A DNA stretch of 64,000 nt, from assembly GCF_000571935.1 (NCBI RefSeq), contig NZ_ATAX01000008.1, positions 1 through 64,000 on the forward strand, written 5' to 3'. A program made the translations under genes and the position numbers. The notes beneath the pieces were generated by a model that was not told the origin of the DNA, searched no databases, and was given only the letters and a program-made list of their open reading frames with translations. Shown here piece after piece: positions 1 to 8,112 of this stretch (its first letter is position 1; each line of letters starts with the position of its first letter). Source of the stretch: Ruminococcus flavefaciens 007c. Its GTDB lineage: Bacteria > Bacillota > Clostridia > Oscillospirales > Ruminococcaceae.

Positions 1-123
1 ACCGCCTCCGAACTGGCTGAAATCGAAGCCGCCCTGACCGCCTCCGAACTGACTGAATTCAAAGCCGCCCTGACCGCCCTGCTGGCCGCCTCCGAACTGG
101 CTGAAATCGAAGCCGCCCTGAGC
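1..123 (-). repeat. Tandem QGGFDFSQFGG-type linker repeats in xylanase
   Basis: Read on the minus strand, this stretch encodes three imperfect copies of QGG-F-(D/E)-FSQFGG separated by GGQQGG or GGGQGG. The units differ by synonymous changes and one Asp/Glu swap, so the repeat is kept at protein level. It is a low-complexity Gly/Gln/Phe linker, unlike the more usual Pro/Thr linkers, and continues past the window edge. Confidence 0.85.
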
Positions 124-912
124 TATCTGCGGGGTATCGCTGCTCTGTACTTCCTGCGGAGCCTCATCTCCATCCACTCCTTCGGGAGAAGACGCTGTCA
201 GGAAACTGATCTTTTTGACATTAGCCGAACCATTTGAACGATATCCTTCAATATTGAGGGATACCTCGTAAAGAGTACCCGACATATCAAGGCCTGCCTT
301 TGACCATGCGTCAAAATGACCTGATACATCAATAGTGCCCTTCATATAGTTTGTGGTGTTGTTCCTTGAGCCGCTGGTCTGGCGAACGCTCCAGTACTGA
401 GGAAATGTTGCGTTGCCTTCCAGTGAGGGCTGGTTGTAACGCATCGACTTGCGTATCTTGTAGACGCTGCCGTTGAGAGTTACACTGCCGTAATTATCGG
501 CATTTCCGGGTGGCTCCCAATCGCCCCAGCCTTCGACGATGTAGTATTCCATAAGAGGATTCTTCGTCCAGCCGTAAACGCACATATAGGAATTACCTTT
601 GGGAGTATACTCGACATCATAGCTCAGCGTGATACGGCCCAGCTCCTTGTAGCTTTTTTTCTGACTGTCAAAGTTCTTTCCCATACGGGCAAGGAAGTTT
701 TCAATATTGCTCCATGAGCAGGTGAACGAACCTGCAGCGGGCTCCATTGAGACCTGGCCCTGACCGTTCTGATTCCACATCTCGTAATCGTAACCGCCTA
801 TGTTGCCTCTGATCTGCTGGTCAGCGGCCGAAGCCGAAAACGGGATGCAGCTTGCGATCATCAGCGCAGAAACGGTGCCGCCGATGATCTTTCTGAGTTT
901 GGACATTTTCAT
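1..912 (-). CDS. Secreted GH11 endo-1,4-beta-xylanase, 3' end outside window
   Basis: This gene encodes an extracellular family 11 xylanase that cuts the backbone of xylan. The protein starts MKMSKLRK and has a signal peptide ending near SASA. The GH11 jelly roll follows: MEYYIVEGWG carries the expected nucleophile Glu, and VSLNIEGYRSNGSANV carries the expected acid/base Glu. After about 240 residues comes an acidic Pro/Gln stretch, then a glycine/glutamine-rich linker with three near-copies of QGGFDFSQFGG that runs off the window edge. A further catalytic, carbohydrate-binding or dockerin module probably follows outside the window, as in multidomain rumen xylanases; that is inference. The start at 912 has GGAG about 6 bases upstream, and a promoter lies at 965-993. 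The enzyme family call is secure; the full architecture is unknown. Confidence 0.93.
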   Translation of the reverse strand, partial: MKMSKLRKIIGGTVSALMIASCIPFSASAADQQIRGNIGGYDYEMWNQNGQGQVSMEPAAGSFTCSWSNIENFLARMGKNFDSQKKSYKELGRITLSYDVEYTPKGNSYMCVYGWTKNPLMEYYIVEGWGDWEPPGNADNYGSVTLNGSVYKIRKSMRYNQPSLEGNATFPQYWSVRQTSGSRNNTTNYMKGTIDVSGHFDAWSKAGLDMSGTLYEVSLNIEGYRSNGSANVKKISFLTASSPEGVDGDEAPQEVQSSDTPQIAQGGFDFSQFGGGQQGGQGGFEFSQFGGGQGGFDFSQFGGG

Positions 913-964
913 TTTTTTCACTCCTTTAAAAATGTCCCATTCCCTTTCTATATTCATTGCTATC

Positions 965-993
965 ATAATACTACAAAGAAAATACAATGTCAA
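965..993 (-). promoter_or_regulatory. Promoter of the GH11 xylanase gene
   Basis: On the minus strand TTGACA (988-993) and TATTAT (965-970) are separated by exactly 17 bases. The predicted leader to the ATG at 912 is about 45 bases. Confidence 0.7.
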
Positions 994-1215
994 GTCCCTG
1001 TAAGCAGAACAGTATCTGCATAATCTATGATAACATTACAGATACAGGAGCTTGAATCCAAAGTATTCCGAATGATTCTTATCATTGAAAAAAAGCAAAA
1101 TATGTGGTAAAATACAAGAGAAAAAAATTTTTTCAGATCGGTGTAACACCTGATGCTACAGTCACGATTGTTGGATATGAAAGGTCGGCCTTACAAAATA
1201 CAAGGAGGGATGAAA
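994..1215. other. Divergent intergenic region, xylanase / ECF sigma
   Basis: No gene is seen here. The region separates the leftward xylanase from the rightward sigma-factor gene. A possible rightward -10 (TAAAAT) lies near 1109 without a convincing -35, which would be compatible with an alternative-sigma promoter. Confidence 0.4.
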
Positions 1216-1782
1216 ATGACAAGCAAGGAATTGACAGAACTGATGCAGGAATCACCTGTCGCCTGCCATAAAGCACTGGTAAAAGAATATGGCAGATATG
1301 TCTATGCTATCGTCTACAATAAGCTGAGAAGCTGCGGCACCAATGAAGATATCGAGGAATGTGTCAGTGACGTTTTTGCAGCTCTTTTCATGAAATGCAA
1401 ATTTGATATATCATCCGAAAATGATTTGAAATACCTTATTTCAACTATCGCAAAAAGAAAGGCGATAGACAGCTTCAGGAGCTTATGTGCCCAGGCTAAT
1501 CATATTACAGATACCGATGATGACGATATGCATGAGCTTGTCTCGGACTTCAGTGTTGACGAACACGTTGACCGCTCTGAACTCCGCCGTGTGCTCCTCA
1601 ATAAGATAGAGGAACTGGGCGAGCCCGATTCAACTATACTTATCCAGAAATTCTATTATAACCGGAACTCAAAGGAAATAGCAGAAAGCGTATCCATGAC
1701 GGCTATGGCGGTCAGGGCGAGATGCTCAAGAGCTATGAACAAGCTTCGCGCAAAGCTTGTTGAAGTCGGAATAACAAGATAA
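1216..1782 (+). CDS. ECF-type RNA polymerase sigma factor
   Basis: This encodes a 188-residue sigma-70 family protein with only regions 2 and 4, typical of extracytoplasmic-function sigma factors that redirect RNA polymerase after an envelope signal. Region 2 covers about residues 10-85 (including NEDIEECVSDVFAALF and AKRKAIDSFR). Region 4 covers about 125-188 and ends with the helix-turn-helix NSKEIAESVSMTAMAVRARC. I chose ATG 1216 because GGAGGG sits 6 bases upstream; an earlier in-frame ATG at 1153 has no ribosome binding site. The next gene starts 13 bases downstream and encodes a single-pass membrane protein, the usual position of the anti-sigma factor. The regulon is unknown. Confidence 0.88.
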   Translation: MTSKELTELMQESPVACHKALVKEYGRYVYAIVYNKLRSCGTNEDIEECVSDVFAALFMKCKFDISSENDLKYLISTIAKRKAIDSFRSLCAQANHITDTDDDDMHELVSDFSVDEHVDRSELRRVLLNKIEELGEPDSTILIQKFYYNRNSKEIAESVSMTAMAVRARCSRAMNKLRAKLVEVGITR

Positions 1783-1795
1783 GGAGGGAGCAGCT

Positions 1796-3163
1796 ATGAA
1801 AGACAAAAAAATATTCGATATTCTTGAAAATGCGGAGTACGATTCAATGAAAAAACTTATAGATAAATGCCCCGAGATCTCAGACGCTCAGCTTGACAGA
1901 ATATTTTCAATGAGCGAGCGCAAATTCAGGAAAATGGAGAACGGAACAGAAAGAACAGAGAAAGATGGTAATATAACTATGACAGAAAATGATACGGTAC
2001 AAGGCGTTGAGCGCAGCAGAAGACCTGTGTGGCTAACTCCTCTCAGTACAGCTGCATCAATGATACTTATCGCAGGCTTAGTTATCAGCAGTGCAGTAAT
2101 GATAAGCAGAAACAAACATTCAGTTGGCGGCGGCAGCGCTCCTATACCCGCTGTTACAGCTACATCATCAAAGGTAACGGGTACGACCTATGTATCCACG
2201 GACAAAAACGGCTCACGCCTTACAACAACAGTTACAACAGCTTCTTCGGAAGTAACCACCGCCAAGTCCGATACCGAAAACGAGCAGTCATCATCAGATT
2301 CAACAGAGTTCATAAAGCCCTTCACAGGCAACTGGACCTATCAGGAATCAAGCGTAAATAATCTCGATGCAGCCGATTCGGTCATTAATAAGGGCCATGT
2401 GGAGATATTCGGCGACGCTACCTACAAGTACACCGATAATAACGGCAATACCTCAACAGGCACTATCACCAAAACCACGGAAGACATCGGCGGAACAGAG
2501 ATAATAAAGCTGGATTTCTCAGGAGATACATTCATGGCAAACAGCGCTTATTATACCGAATCAAGACCTTATGAGCTCCATTTCGGCAACGGCTATGCCG
2601 CACGTCTCCTGCGTGATGAGCACGTAAACAATACTAAGACCGCCGCAGCAAGCTATAAAACCGAATATCGCAAAATCCTTGAGGATTTTGCGAATTCCGA
2701 CGCATATAACGGCTTATCTGCATGGGATCTTTATGATCTGGACAATGACGGCACACCCGAGCTTCTGATCTCCGTAGGCGACTACCACGCCGCAAGCGTA
2801 AGAATATATTATTACGAAAACGGAACTGCTCATCCTGTATGCGACACCAGCGGTCAGATGGCGCATTACGGTGCTTACGGATATATAATGTACTGCGCCG
2901 CCGAACAGCTTCTGGGCACAACCGATCTCCATCTGGGTTATTATTACACATCTATGGACAGATATTCCAACCATCAGATCTTAAGAATCCATTCAACAGG
3001 CAATGACACGGGTGCAGTCGGAAAAGAGAATACTACATACACTGTTGACAACGAGACTGTAGATGAAGATACATATAATAAAATGTTAGACGAGTTCAAC
3101 TCAAAGAACTGGGTACAGATCGGCGGCAGCTACAGCTTCGGAGATTACTCACCATTATCATGA
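1796..3163 (+). CDS. Putative anti-sigma membrane protein with extracellular sensor domains
   Basis: This 455-residue protein has a charged cytoplasmic N-terminus of about 80 residues, one transmembrane helix (about residues 84-103, ASMILIAGLVISSAVMI), a Ser/Thr-rich stalk and two outer domains. The first (about 175-275) begins FTGNWTYQ and resembles the first domain of the LPQTG protein at 23596-26235: both share GxWxYQ, a TYxYTD strand, a G-T-V/I turn and an FxxGNG end. The second (about 285-455) contains LYDLDNDGTPELLIS, a Ca-loop pattern seen in FG-GAP/VCBS-like repeats. Its position behind the sigma gene and its topology suggest an anti-sigma or signal-receiving role; no named anti-sigma domain is recognisable. 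Confidence 0.6.
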   Translation: MKDKKIFDILENAEYDSMKKLIDKCPEISDAQLDRIFSMSERKFRKMENGTERTEKDGNITMTENDTVQGVERSRRPVWLTPLSTAASMILIAGLVISSAVMISRNKHSVGGGSAPIPAVTATSSKVTGTTYVSTDKNGSRLTTTVTTASSEVTTAKSDTENEQSSSDSTEFIKPFTGNWTYQESSVNNLDAADSVINKGHVEIFGDATYKYTDNNGNTSTGTITKTTEDIGGTEIIKLDFSGDTFMANSAYYTESRPYELHFGNGYAARLLRDEHVNNTKTAAASYKTEYRKILEDFANSDAYNGLSAWDLYDLDNDGTPELLISVGDYHAASVRIYYYENGTAHPVCDTSGQMAHYGAYGYIMYCAAEQLLGTTDLHLGYYYTSMDRYSNHQILRIHSTGNDTGAVGKENTTYTVDNETVDEDTYNKMLDEFNSKNWVQIGGSYSFGDYSPLS

Positions 3164-3220
3164 ATTTAAACGCAGTACCGATAAAGAAGCAAACAGCAGC
3201 TTATCGGAGAGAAATACAGA

Positions 3221-3246
3221 AAAGCCCCTTCTTCGGAAGGGGCTTT
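3221..3246. terminator. UUCG-loop intrinsic terminator
   Basis: An 11-bp perfect stem AAAGCCCCTTC / GAAGGGGCTTT closes on a TTCG tetraloop and is followed by TCTCAATAGTTTTT. It lies between two convergent genes and can serve both. The same hairpin occurs again at 16195-16220. Confidence 0.88.
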
Positions 3247-3288
3247 CTCAATAGTTTTTATTATTGCGTTTACGTAAAGGCAGTGGTT

Positions 3289-4311
3289 TTATGCTCTGTT
3301 GCCGTACATTTTCTCATAGTAATTGCGGTACTCGCCCGAGATGATGGTTTCCCACCATTCACGGTTGTCCAGATACCATTTAATAGTCTTTTTTATGCCG
3401 TCCTCAAACTTTGTTTCGGGAAGCCAGCCAAGCTCATTGTGGATCTTGGTGGGATCAATGGCATAACGCATATCATGTCCCTTGCGGTCGGCCACGAATG
3501 TAATAAGGCTTTCGGGCTTGCCGAGCTCCTTGCAGATGAGCTTTACAATATCGATGTTCTTCATTTCGTTATGGCCGCCTACGTTGTAGATCTCGCCGAC
3601 AGTGCCTTTGTGTATTATAAGGTCAATAGCACGGCAGTGATCCTCAACATAGAGCCAGTCACGCACATTGAGGCCTTCTCCGTAAACGGGAAGAGGCTTG
3701 TCCGCAAGAGCATTGGCGATCATCAGGGGTATAAGCTTCTCGGGGAAGTGGTAGGGACCGTAGTTGTTGGAGCAGCGTGAAATAGTCACAGGCAGTCCGT
3801 ATGTCCTGTGATACGCCATTACAAGGAGGTCAGCGCCCGCCTTCGATGAGCTGTAGGGGCTGCTGGTATGGATAGGAGTATCCTCCGTAAAGAAGAGATC
3901 AGGCCTGTCCAGCGGAAGATCACCGTAAACCTCGTCGGTAGATACCTGATGATAGCGTTTTATGCCGTACTTGCGGCAGGCGTCCATAAGCACCTGAGTA
4001 CCGAGGATATTTGTCTGAAGGAATATCTCGGGATCTTCGATAGAACGGTCAACATGGGATTCAGCTGCAAAATTGACCACAATATCGGGTTTTTCTTCTT
4101 CAAACAGCTTATATACGGCCTGACGGTCGCATATATCAGTCTTTGAGAATCTGAAATTCTTATTGTCCATTACAGGCTCCAGTGTACTCAGATTGCCCGC
4201 ATATGTAAGCTTGTCAAGGCACACTATCCTGTAATCCGGATATTTATCCAGCATATAGAAGACAAAGTTGCTTCCGATAAATCCGGCACCGCCGGTAACA
4301 AATATATTCAA
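3289..4311 (-). CDS. rfbB: dTDP-glucose 4,6-dehydratase
   Basis: RfbB converts dTDP-glucose to dTDP-4-keto-6-deoxyglucose, the second step toward dTDP-L-rhamnose and related sugars of surface polysaccharides. It has the Rossmann motif [10 protein letters not shown] at the N-terminus and an SDR YSSSK active-site motif in [12 protein letters not shown]. The DEVYGDLP segment supplies the dehydratase acidic residues. About 340 residues is the normal family length. I place the start at TTG 4311 (MNIFVTGG) because AAGGAG lies 7 bases upstream; the upstream GTG at 4320 overlaps that ribosome site. It follows rfbA by 12 bases in one operon. The rfbC and rfbD genes are not in the window. Confidence 0.93.
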   Translation of the reverse strand: MNIFVTGGAGFIGSNFVFYMLDKYPDYRIVCLDKLTYAGNLSTLEPVMDNKNFRFSKTDICDRQAVYKLFEEEKPDIVVNFAAESHVDRSIEDPEIFLQTNILGTQVLMDACRKYGIKRYHQVSTDEVYGDLPLDRPDLFFTEDTPIHTSSPYSSSKAGADLLVMAYHRTYGLPVTISRCSNNYGPYHFPEKLIPLMIANALADKPLPVYGEGLNVRDWLYVEDHCRAIDLIIHKGTVGEIYNVGGHNEMKNIDIVKLICKELGKPESLITFVADRKGHDMRYAIDPTKIHNELGWLPETKFEDGIKKTIKWYLDNREWWETIISGEYRNYYEKMYGNRA

Positions 4312-4323
4312 AGCAGTCACTCC

Positions 4324-5208
4324 TTACAATACAAATTTTCCGTCCGCAACGCGGCGAAGGTGATCGCCGTAGGGGGACTTGCCGTACATATCGGCAGTTT
4401 CGAGGAGTCTCTCCCTGGTGATCCATTTTTTATAGAATGCGATCTCTTCGGGAGAGGAAACAACCACTCCCTGACGTTTCTGAACAGTCTGGATAAATAC
4501 GGAAGCATCCATAAGGCTTTCCATCGTACCTGTATCGAGCCATGCAAAGCCTCTTCCGAGTATCTGTACCTTCAGGTCATTCTGTCTGAGGTATATATTG
4601 TTAAGATCGGTTATTTCAAGCTCTCCTCTTGCCGAGGGCTTCACCTGTTTTGCCATATCGCTTACGCCCTTGGGATAGAAGTAAAGACCTGTGATAGCGT
4701 AGTTTGATCTTGGTTCCGAGGGCTTTTCCTCAACAGAGACAACATTTCTCTCTTCGTCAAATTCCACGATACCGAAGCGCTCGGGATCCTGGACATAGTA
4801 TCCGAATATGGTAGCTTTTCCGTTTTCCGCGTCCTTTACAGCTTCTGCCAGGTTCCTTCTGAACCAGCCGCCGTAAAAGATATTATCGCCAAGGATCATT
4901 GCACAGGTATCGTCGCCGACAAATTCTTCGCCGATAAGAAAAGCCTGGGCCAGTCCGTCGGGACTCGGCTGAACAGCATAGCTGAGGTTTATTCCCATTG
5001 AGTTTCCGTTGCCCAGTAATTCCTTGAATCTCGAAGTATCTGCCGGGGTGGAAATAATAAGAATATCGCGGATGCCTGCAAGCATTAAAGTGGACAGCGG
5101 ATAGTAGATCATAGGTTTATCATATATAGGTAAAAGCTGCTTGCTTGTTACTTTTGTAAGCGGATAAAGTCTTGTGCCCGATCCGCCTGCAAGGATTATG
5201 CCTTTCAT
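4324..5208 (-). CDS. rfbA: Glucose-1-phosphate thymidylyltransferase
   Basis: RfbA joins glucose-1-phosphate and dTTP to give dTDP-glucose and is the entry enzyme of the dTDP-rhamnose pathway. The nucleotidyltransferase signature [27 protein letters not shown] is at the N-terminus (residues about 8-34), and [12 protein letters not shown] carries the metal-binding Asp. At 294 residues it is the usual size. Start ATG 5208 is preceded by GGAGGG. It is the first gene of the rfbA-rfbB operon and is transcribed from the promoter at 5300-5328. Confidence 0.95.
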   Translation of the reverse strand: MKGIILAGGSGTRLYPLTKVTSKQLLPIYDKPMIYYPLSTLMLAGIRDILIISTPADTSRFKELLGNGNSMGINLSYAVQPSPDGLAQAFLIGEEFVGDDTCAMILGDNIFYGGWFRRNLAEAVKDAENGKATIFGYYVQDPERFGIVEFDEERNVVSVEEKPSEPRSNYAITGLYFYPKGVSDMAKQVKPSARGELEITDLNNIYLRQNDLKVQILGRGFAWLDTGTMESLMDASVFIQTVQKRQGVVVSSPEEIAFYKKWITRERLLETADMYGKSPYGDHLRRVADGKFVL

Positions 5209-5299
5209 TTTTTACCCTCCCGGAGATTATTGATTTATTATCGCATTACAGACAGGCAGCTTCCGATGCAAAATCTACAATATGGATAATAATACTTGC

Positions 5300-5328
5300 A
5301 TTATACCATAAATCAAATGAAAAATCAA
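5300..5328 (-). promoter_or_regulatory. Promoter of rfbAB
   Basis: On the minus strand TTGATT (5323-5328) and TATAAT (5300-5305) are 17 bases apart, about 90 bases upstream of rfbA. Confidence 0.75.
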
Positions 5329-5410
5329 GAATTATCACTGAAATTCATCAATAAACACACATTGTTGCTTCTTATCAATGGCTTTTTTTCCATATGCGGA
5401 GATGAGCTGA

Positions 5411-5620
5411 CTTTTCGGCAGCTCTGTTTCTGCGAAGTCTGCAAACGATATGACAGATCTGCCATTTTTTGGTAAGCTGCCAAAAGGGAACGCTGTCTAT
5501 TATGCCGATGAGTCGAGAATGCTCCTGAACAAACAGGAACACCTACAGCAGCGTTTTTATTACGGAGGTGCTGATAATCTGTATCTGACATCTTGTAAAA
5601 TAATCCAAAATGTTATATAA
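5411..5620 (+). pseudogene. Possible gene remnant without start codon
   Basis: A plus-strand reading frame runs open from just after a TGA near 5408 to TAA 5618-5620 and reads like the C-terminus of a real protein (for example LPFFGKLPKGNAVYYADESR and QQRFYYGGADNLYLTS). It has no start codon or ribosome site and overlaps the promoter of the next gene. I do not recognise the family. It may be a decayed gene end or chance. The rest of 5209-5648 holds only promoters. Confidence 0.25.
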
Positions 5621-5621
5621 T
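5593..5621 (+). promoter_or_regulatory. Promoter of lipoprotein pair 1
   Basis: TTGTAA (5593-5598) and TATAAT (5616-5621) are separated by 17 bases, 28 bases before the GTG start at 5649. Confidence 0.7.
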
Positions 5622-5648
5622 AACTAAAAATGCACAGGAGGAACAACC

Positions 5649-6482
5649 GTGAAAAAACTAATCACACTATTTGCTGCAGCAATTACTGCATTAGTATGCC
5701 TGACTTCATGCGGCAGGACTTCAACAAAAACTAAAGAACTCAACGACTGGCAGAAGGAAGTTCTTGCAGCAGAGGGACTTCCCACAGATGCTGACCAGCT
5801 GACAGACTCTCAACTGCGCTCAATTCAGCGTATCTACGAGATGATAACCTATCTCAACGAAAAGTATAATGAGGAATTCATCTATGGAGGATACCTTGAG
5901 CCTGCGGCAAATCAGACGGAAACGCTGTATGCTTATCCTCGGCTGTTGGGCGCTGATTACGGCAGAAATACCGTTACCGTCAGGGCAACAAAGGACGGTT
6001 TTACTGATGATTACAGTGACAGATCGGTCGTTGATTATTACAATGAGCTTGTCACAAATTTCATTCATGATTATTTCAATTCTGATGATTTTGCGGTATT
6101 TATTAGTGTAAACGCCTGTAATATAACCAAAGGTGAGGTAGTGAACGGGGATTTTCAATGGAAAATTGGCGTTCATGATGCTATTATTCTTGACGAAAAA
6201 ATCTGTTCTGCGGATTCAATCGAAGAATTTGCTGTTAATTTTGCAAAATATCTTTATGAGCATAAGATGGATGGAAGACATCGAATAGATATAATAAAGA
6301 ATGGCAATATTTCAGATATAGCATATAATAATTTTTCAAATTACTATGAAGATGAATATGACATAGGATTTTATGATTTTAGTTTTAATTCCGATAAAAG
6401 GAAAATATATGTAGACTCTCATTTTGAAAAGTGGGAGCAAAATGAATATACAATAGAAGATTTCTTTTCTAAATATAATTAA
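5649..6482 (+). CDS. Lipoprotein of unknown function, copy A1
   Basis: This 277-residue lipoprotein starts at GTG 5649 with AGGAGG 7 bases upstream. The signal peptide ends in a lipobox LTSC, so it should be anchored to the outer face of the membrane. The mature part begins with a conserved block (DWQKEVLAAEGLP, TDSQLRSIQRIYEMITYLNEKY, GGYLEPAANQTETLYAYPRLLG, FTDDYSDRS) and ends in a Tyr/Asp-rich variable half. Three paralogues are in this window (6495-7328, 29807-30643 and 30656-31489). I do not recognise a known family. Its C-terminal third matches copy B2 better than copy A2, although its signal peptide matches A2. Confidence 0.82.
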   Translation: MKKLITLFAAAITALVCLTSCGRTSTKTKELNDWQKEVLAAEGLPTDADQLTDSQLRSIQRIYEMITYLNEKYNEEFIYGGYLEPAANQTETLYAYPRLLGADYGRNTVTVRATKDGFTDDYSDRSVVDYYNELVTNFIHDYFNSDDFAVFISVNACNITKGEVVNGDFQWKIGVHDAIILDEKICSADSIEEFAVNFAKYLYEHKMDGRHRIDIIKNGNISDIAYNNFSNYYEDEYDIGFYDFSFNSDKRKIYVDSHFEKWEQNEYTIEDFFSKYN

Positions 6483-6494
6483 AAAGGTGTAAAA

Positions 6495-7328
6495 ATGAAA
6501 AAGATATTTTCAGTTATCACAGCAGCAGTAATGATATCGGCTATGTTCTCCTGCGGTGCAAAAGATAGAACTAAATCAGTGAATAACCTTAACGACTGGC
6601 AGAAGGAAGTGCTTGCAGCAGAGGGACTTCCCACAGAGGCTGACCAGCTGACAGACTCTCAACTGCGCTCAATTCAGCGTATCTATGAGATGATAACCTA
6701 TCTCAATGAGAAGTATGACGAGGAGTTCATCTATGGGGGATACCTCGAACCGGCGGCAAATCAGACAGAGACGCTGTATGCATATCCACGTTTGTTAGGG
6801 AATGATTACGGCAGGAATACCGTTACAGTCAAAGCAGCTGGCAGCGGTTTTACCGACGATTACAGTGACAGGTCTATCGTTGACTATGCCGAAGAAATGG
6901 CAAATGACTTTATGAAGGATTATTTTGATTCAGATCAGGTCATTGCTTTTTTCAAAGTCAACGCCTGTGATATTAAGAAAAATGAGGTGGAAAACGGTGA
7001 TTTCCAGTGGAAACTCGGCGTTTCTGACATCATCTTTGTAAATGAAGATATTTGCAACACAGATCAGGTGGAAGAATTTGCTGTTAATTATGCTAAATGG
7101 CTTTATGAGCATGAATTAGACGGGCGTCATAGAATTAATATAGTCAAGGATATAGATGTTACACAAATAACATATGGAGAAATATCGGATATCTATGATT
7201 ATGACAATTATTTAGGATTTTATGATTTCCTTTTTGATTCAAGCAAAAAAAACATCCTACAATGTGAGCATTTAAATGGAAATCGAGCGCAACATGATTA
7301 TGCTGTCGAAGAATATTTTAATAATTAA
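6495..7328 (+). CDS. Lipoprotein of unknown function, copy B1
   Basis: This second lipoprotein (277 residues, lipobox MFSC) starts 12 bases after copy A1 behind AAAGGTG. Its first 110 residues are almost identical to copy B2 at 29807-30643. From about residue 200 on it resembles copy A2 instead, sharing DVTxITYGEI and an SEHL-like/CEHL ending. The middle also differs by one small block (AAGSGFTDD against ATKDGFTDD). This mosaic pattern points to exchange between copies. The function is unknown; the lipobox says it is surface-exposed. It is co-transcribed with A1. Confidence 0.82.
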   Translation: MKKIFSVITAAVMISAMFSCGAKDRTKSVNNLNDWQKEVLAAEGLPTEADQLTDSQLRSIQRIYEMITYLNEKYDEEFIYGGYLEPAANQTETLYAYPRLLGNDYGRNTVTVKAAGSGFTDDYSDRSIVDYAEEMANDFMKDYFDSDQVIAFFKVNACDIKKNEVENGDFQWKLGVSDIIFVNEDICNTDQVEEFAVNYAKWLYEHELDGRHRINIVKDIDVTQITYGEISDIYDYDNYLGFYDFLFDSSKKNILQCEHLNGNRAQHDYAVEEYFNN

Positions 7329-7355
7329 TAAAGGAGTATGTTTAAATGTTACTAA

Positions 7356-7445
7356 ATGGAGAATACATTGAAAAAATATCTGACTAATACTCTAAAATCA
7401 TCATATCCAACAAAAAATAAGCAAGAAACACAGCATATTTCATAA
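7356..7445 (+). CDS. Short ORF of doubtful status (29 aa)
   Basis: An open frame MENTLKKYLTNTLKSS... of 29 codons sits between copy B1 and the sigma gene. AAGGAG at 7331-7336 is spaced better for another tiny frame starting at 7346 (14 codons, MLLNGEYIEKIS). Neither is recognisable. One could be a vestige of a further lipoprotein copy. Confidence 0.15.
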   Translation: MENTLKKYLTNTLKSSYPTKNKQETQHIS

Positions 7446-7551
7446 GATTCGGAATATTTAAAAAAAATGCAGAATAAAGCGCGTAGTTTTTCCTTATTTT
7501 ATCGTCTAACAAGTGAAAGCGGATAAAAAAGCTTTCAGAAAGGAACAGTCT

Positions 7552-8112
7552 ATGGATAACGGTGCAAGTAGCTACCGCCGTTTTCGTGACAATGGTGATG
7601 TACACGGATTAGATGAGATCATAATAGAATACAGTGACGGTCTGATACTGTACCTGACAAGCGTTGTCGGAAACATTCAGACGGCGGAAGAGCTTGCTGA
7701 GGATACCTTTGTCCTGCTTGGAACAAAAAAGCCCAAGTTCAGGGAAAAAAGCTCGTTCAAGACATGGCTCTATGCTATAGGCAGGAATATTGCCATAGAT
7801 CACCTGCGCAAATACACTAAAAAGTCCTGTGTTTCTATTGAAGATACACCCGAATCGATAAGTGATGAAGCTGATGTTGAAGAAGCATACATCAAAAAAG
7901 AACAGCAGATAATCGTCCACAAGGCGATGCGAAAGCTTCCTCCGAAATATCAGCAGGTGTTATGGCTCATATATTTTGAAGGGTTCAGCAGTAAGGAAGC
8001 TGCAAAGATAATGAAAAAGAGTCTCCGCAGCGTAGAGTCTATCCTGTATCGTGCCCGAAAATCACTCAGATCACAGCTTGAAACGGAAGGTTTTGAATAT
8101 GTTGAAACATGA
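7552..8112 (+). CDS. ECF-type RNA polymerase sigma factor
   Basis: This 186-residue sigma factor has region 2 (about residues 20-85, with TAEELAEDTFVLL and FKTWLYAIGRNIAIDHLRKY) and region 4 (about 125-180, with LPPKYQQVLWLIYFEGFSSKEAAKIM). It should direct RNA polymerase to a small stress or envelope regulon. I start it at ATG 7552, which has AAGGA upstream; a GTG further up (7513) has none. Its stop overlaps the next gene by 14 bases, so translation is coupled to a single-pass membrane protein. It belongs to a different ECF type from the one at 1216-1782; the two share no obvious residues outside sigma signatures. Confidence 0.88.
   Translation: MDNGASSYRRFRDNGDVHGLDEIIIEYSDGLILYLTSVVGNIQTAEELAEDTFVLLGTKKPKFREKSSFKTWLYAIGRNIAIDHLRKYTKKSCVSIEDTPESISDEADVEEAYIKKEQQIIVHKAMRKLPPKYQQVLWLIYFEGFSSKEAAKIMKKSLRSVESILYRARKSLRSQLETEGFEYVET

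Larger units (their letters stand above)
5649..7328 (+). repeat. Left arm of inverted lipoprotein-pair duplication
   Basis: This tandem A1-B1 pair has a second copy at 29807-31489 in the opposite orientation and the same internal order. The first 350 bases of the B copies are almost identical (a few silent changes). The arms enclose 22.5 kb that could invert by homologous recombination. Confidence 0.85.

Noticed and set aside
3160..3780. Plus-strand frame starting MNLNAVPIKK
   Set aside because: It lies opposite rfbB and over the UUCG terminator; the coding signal belongs to rfbB.
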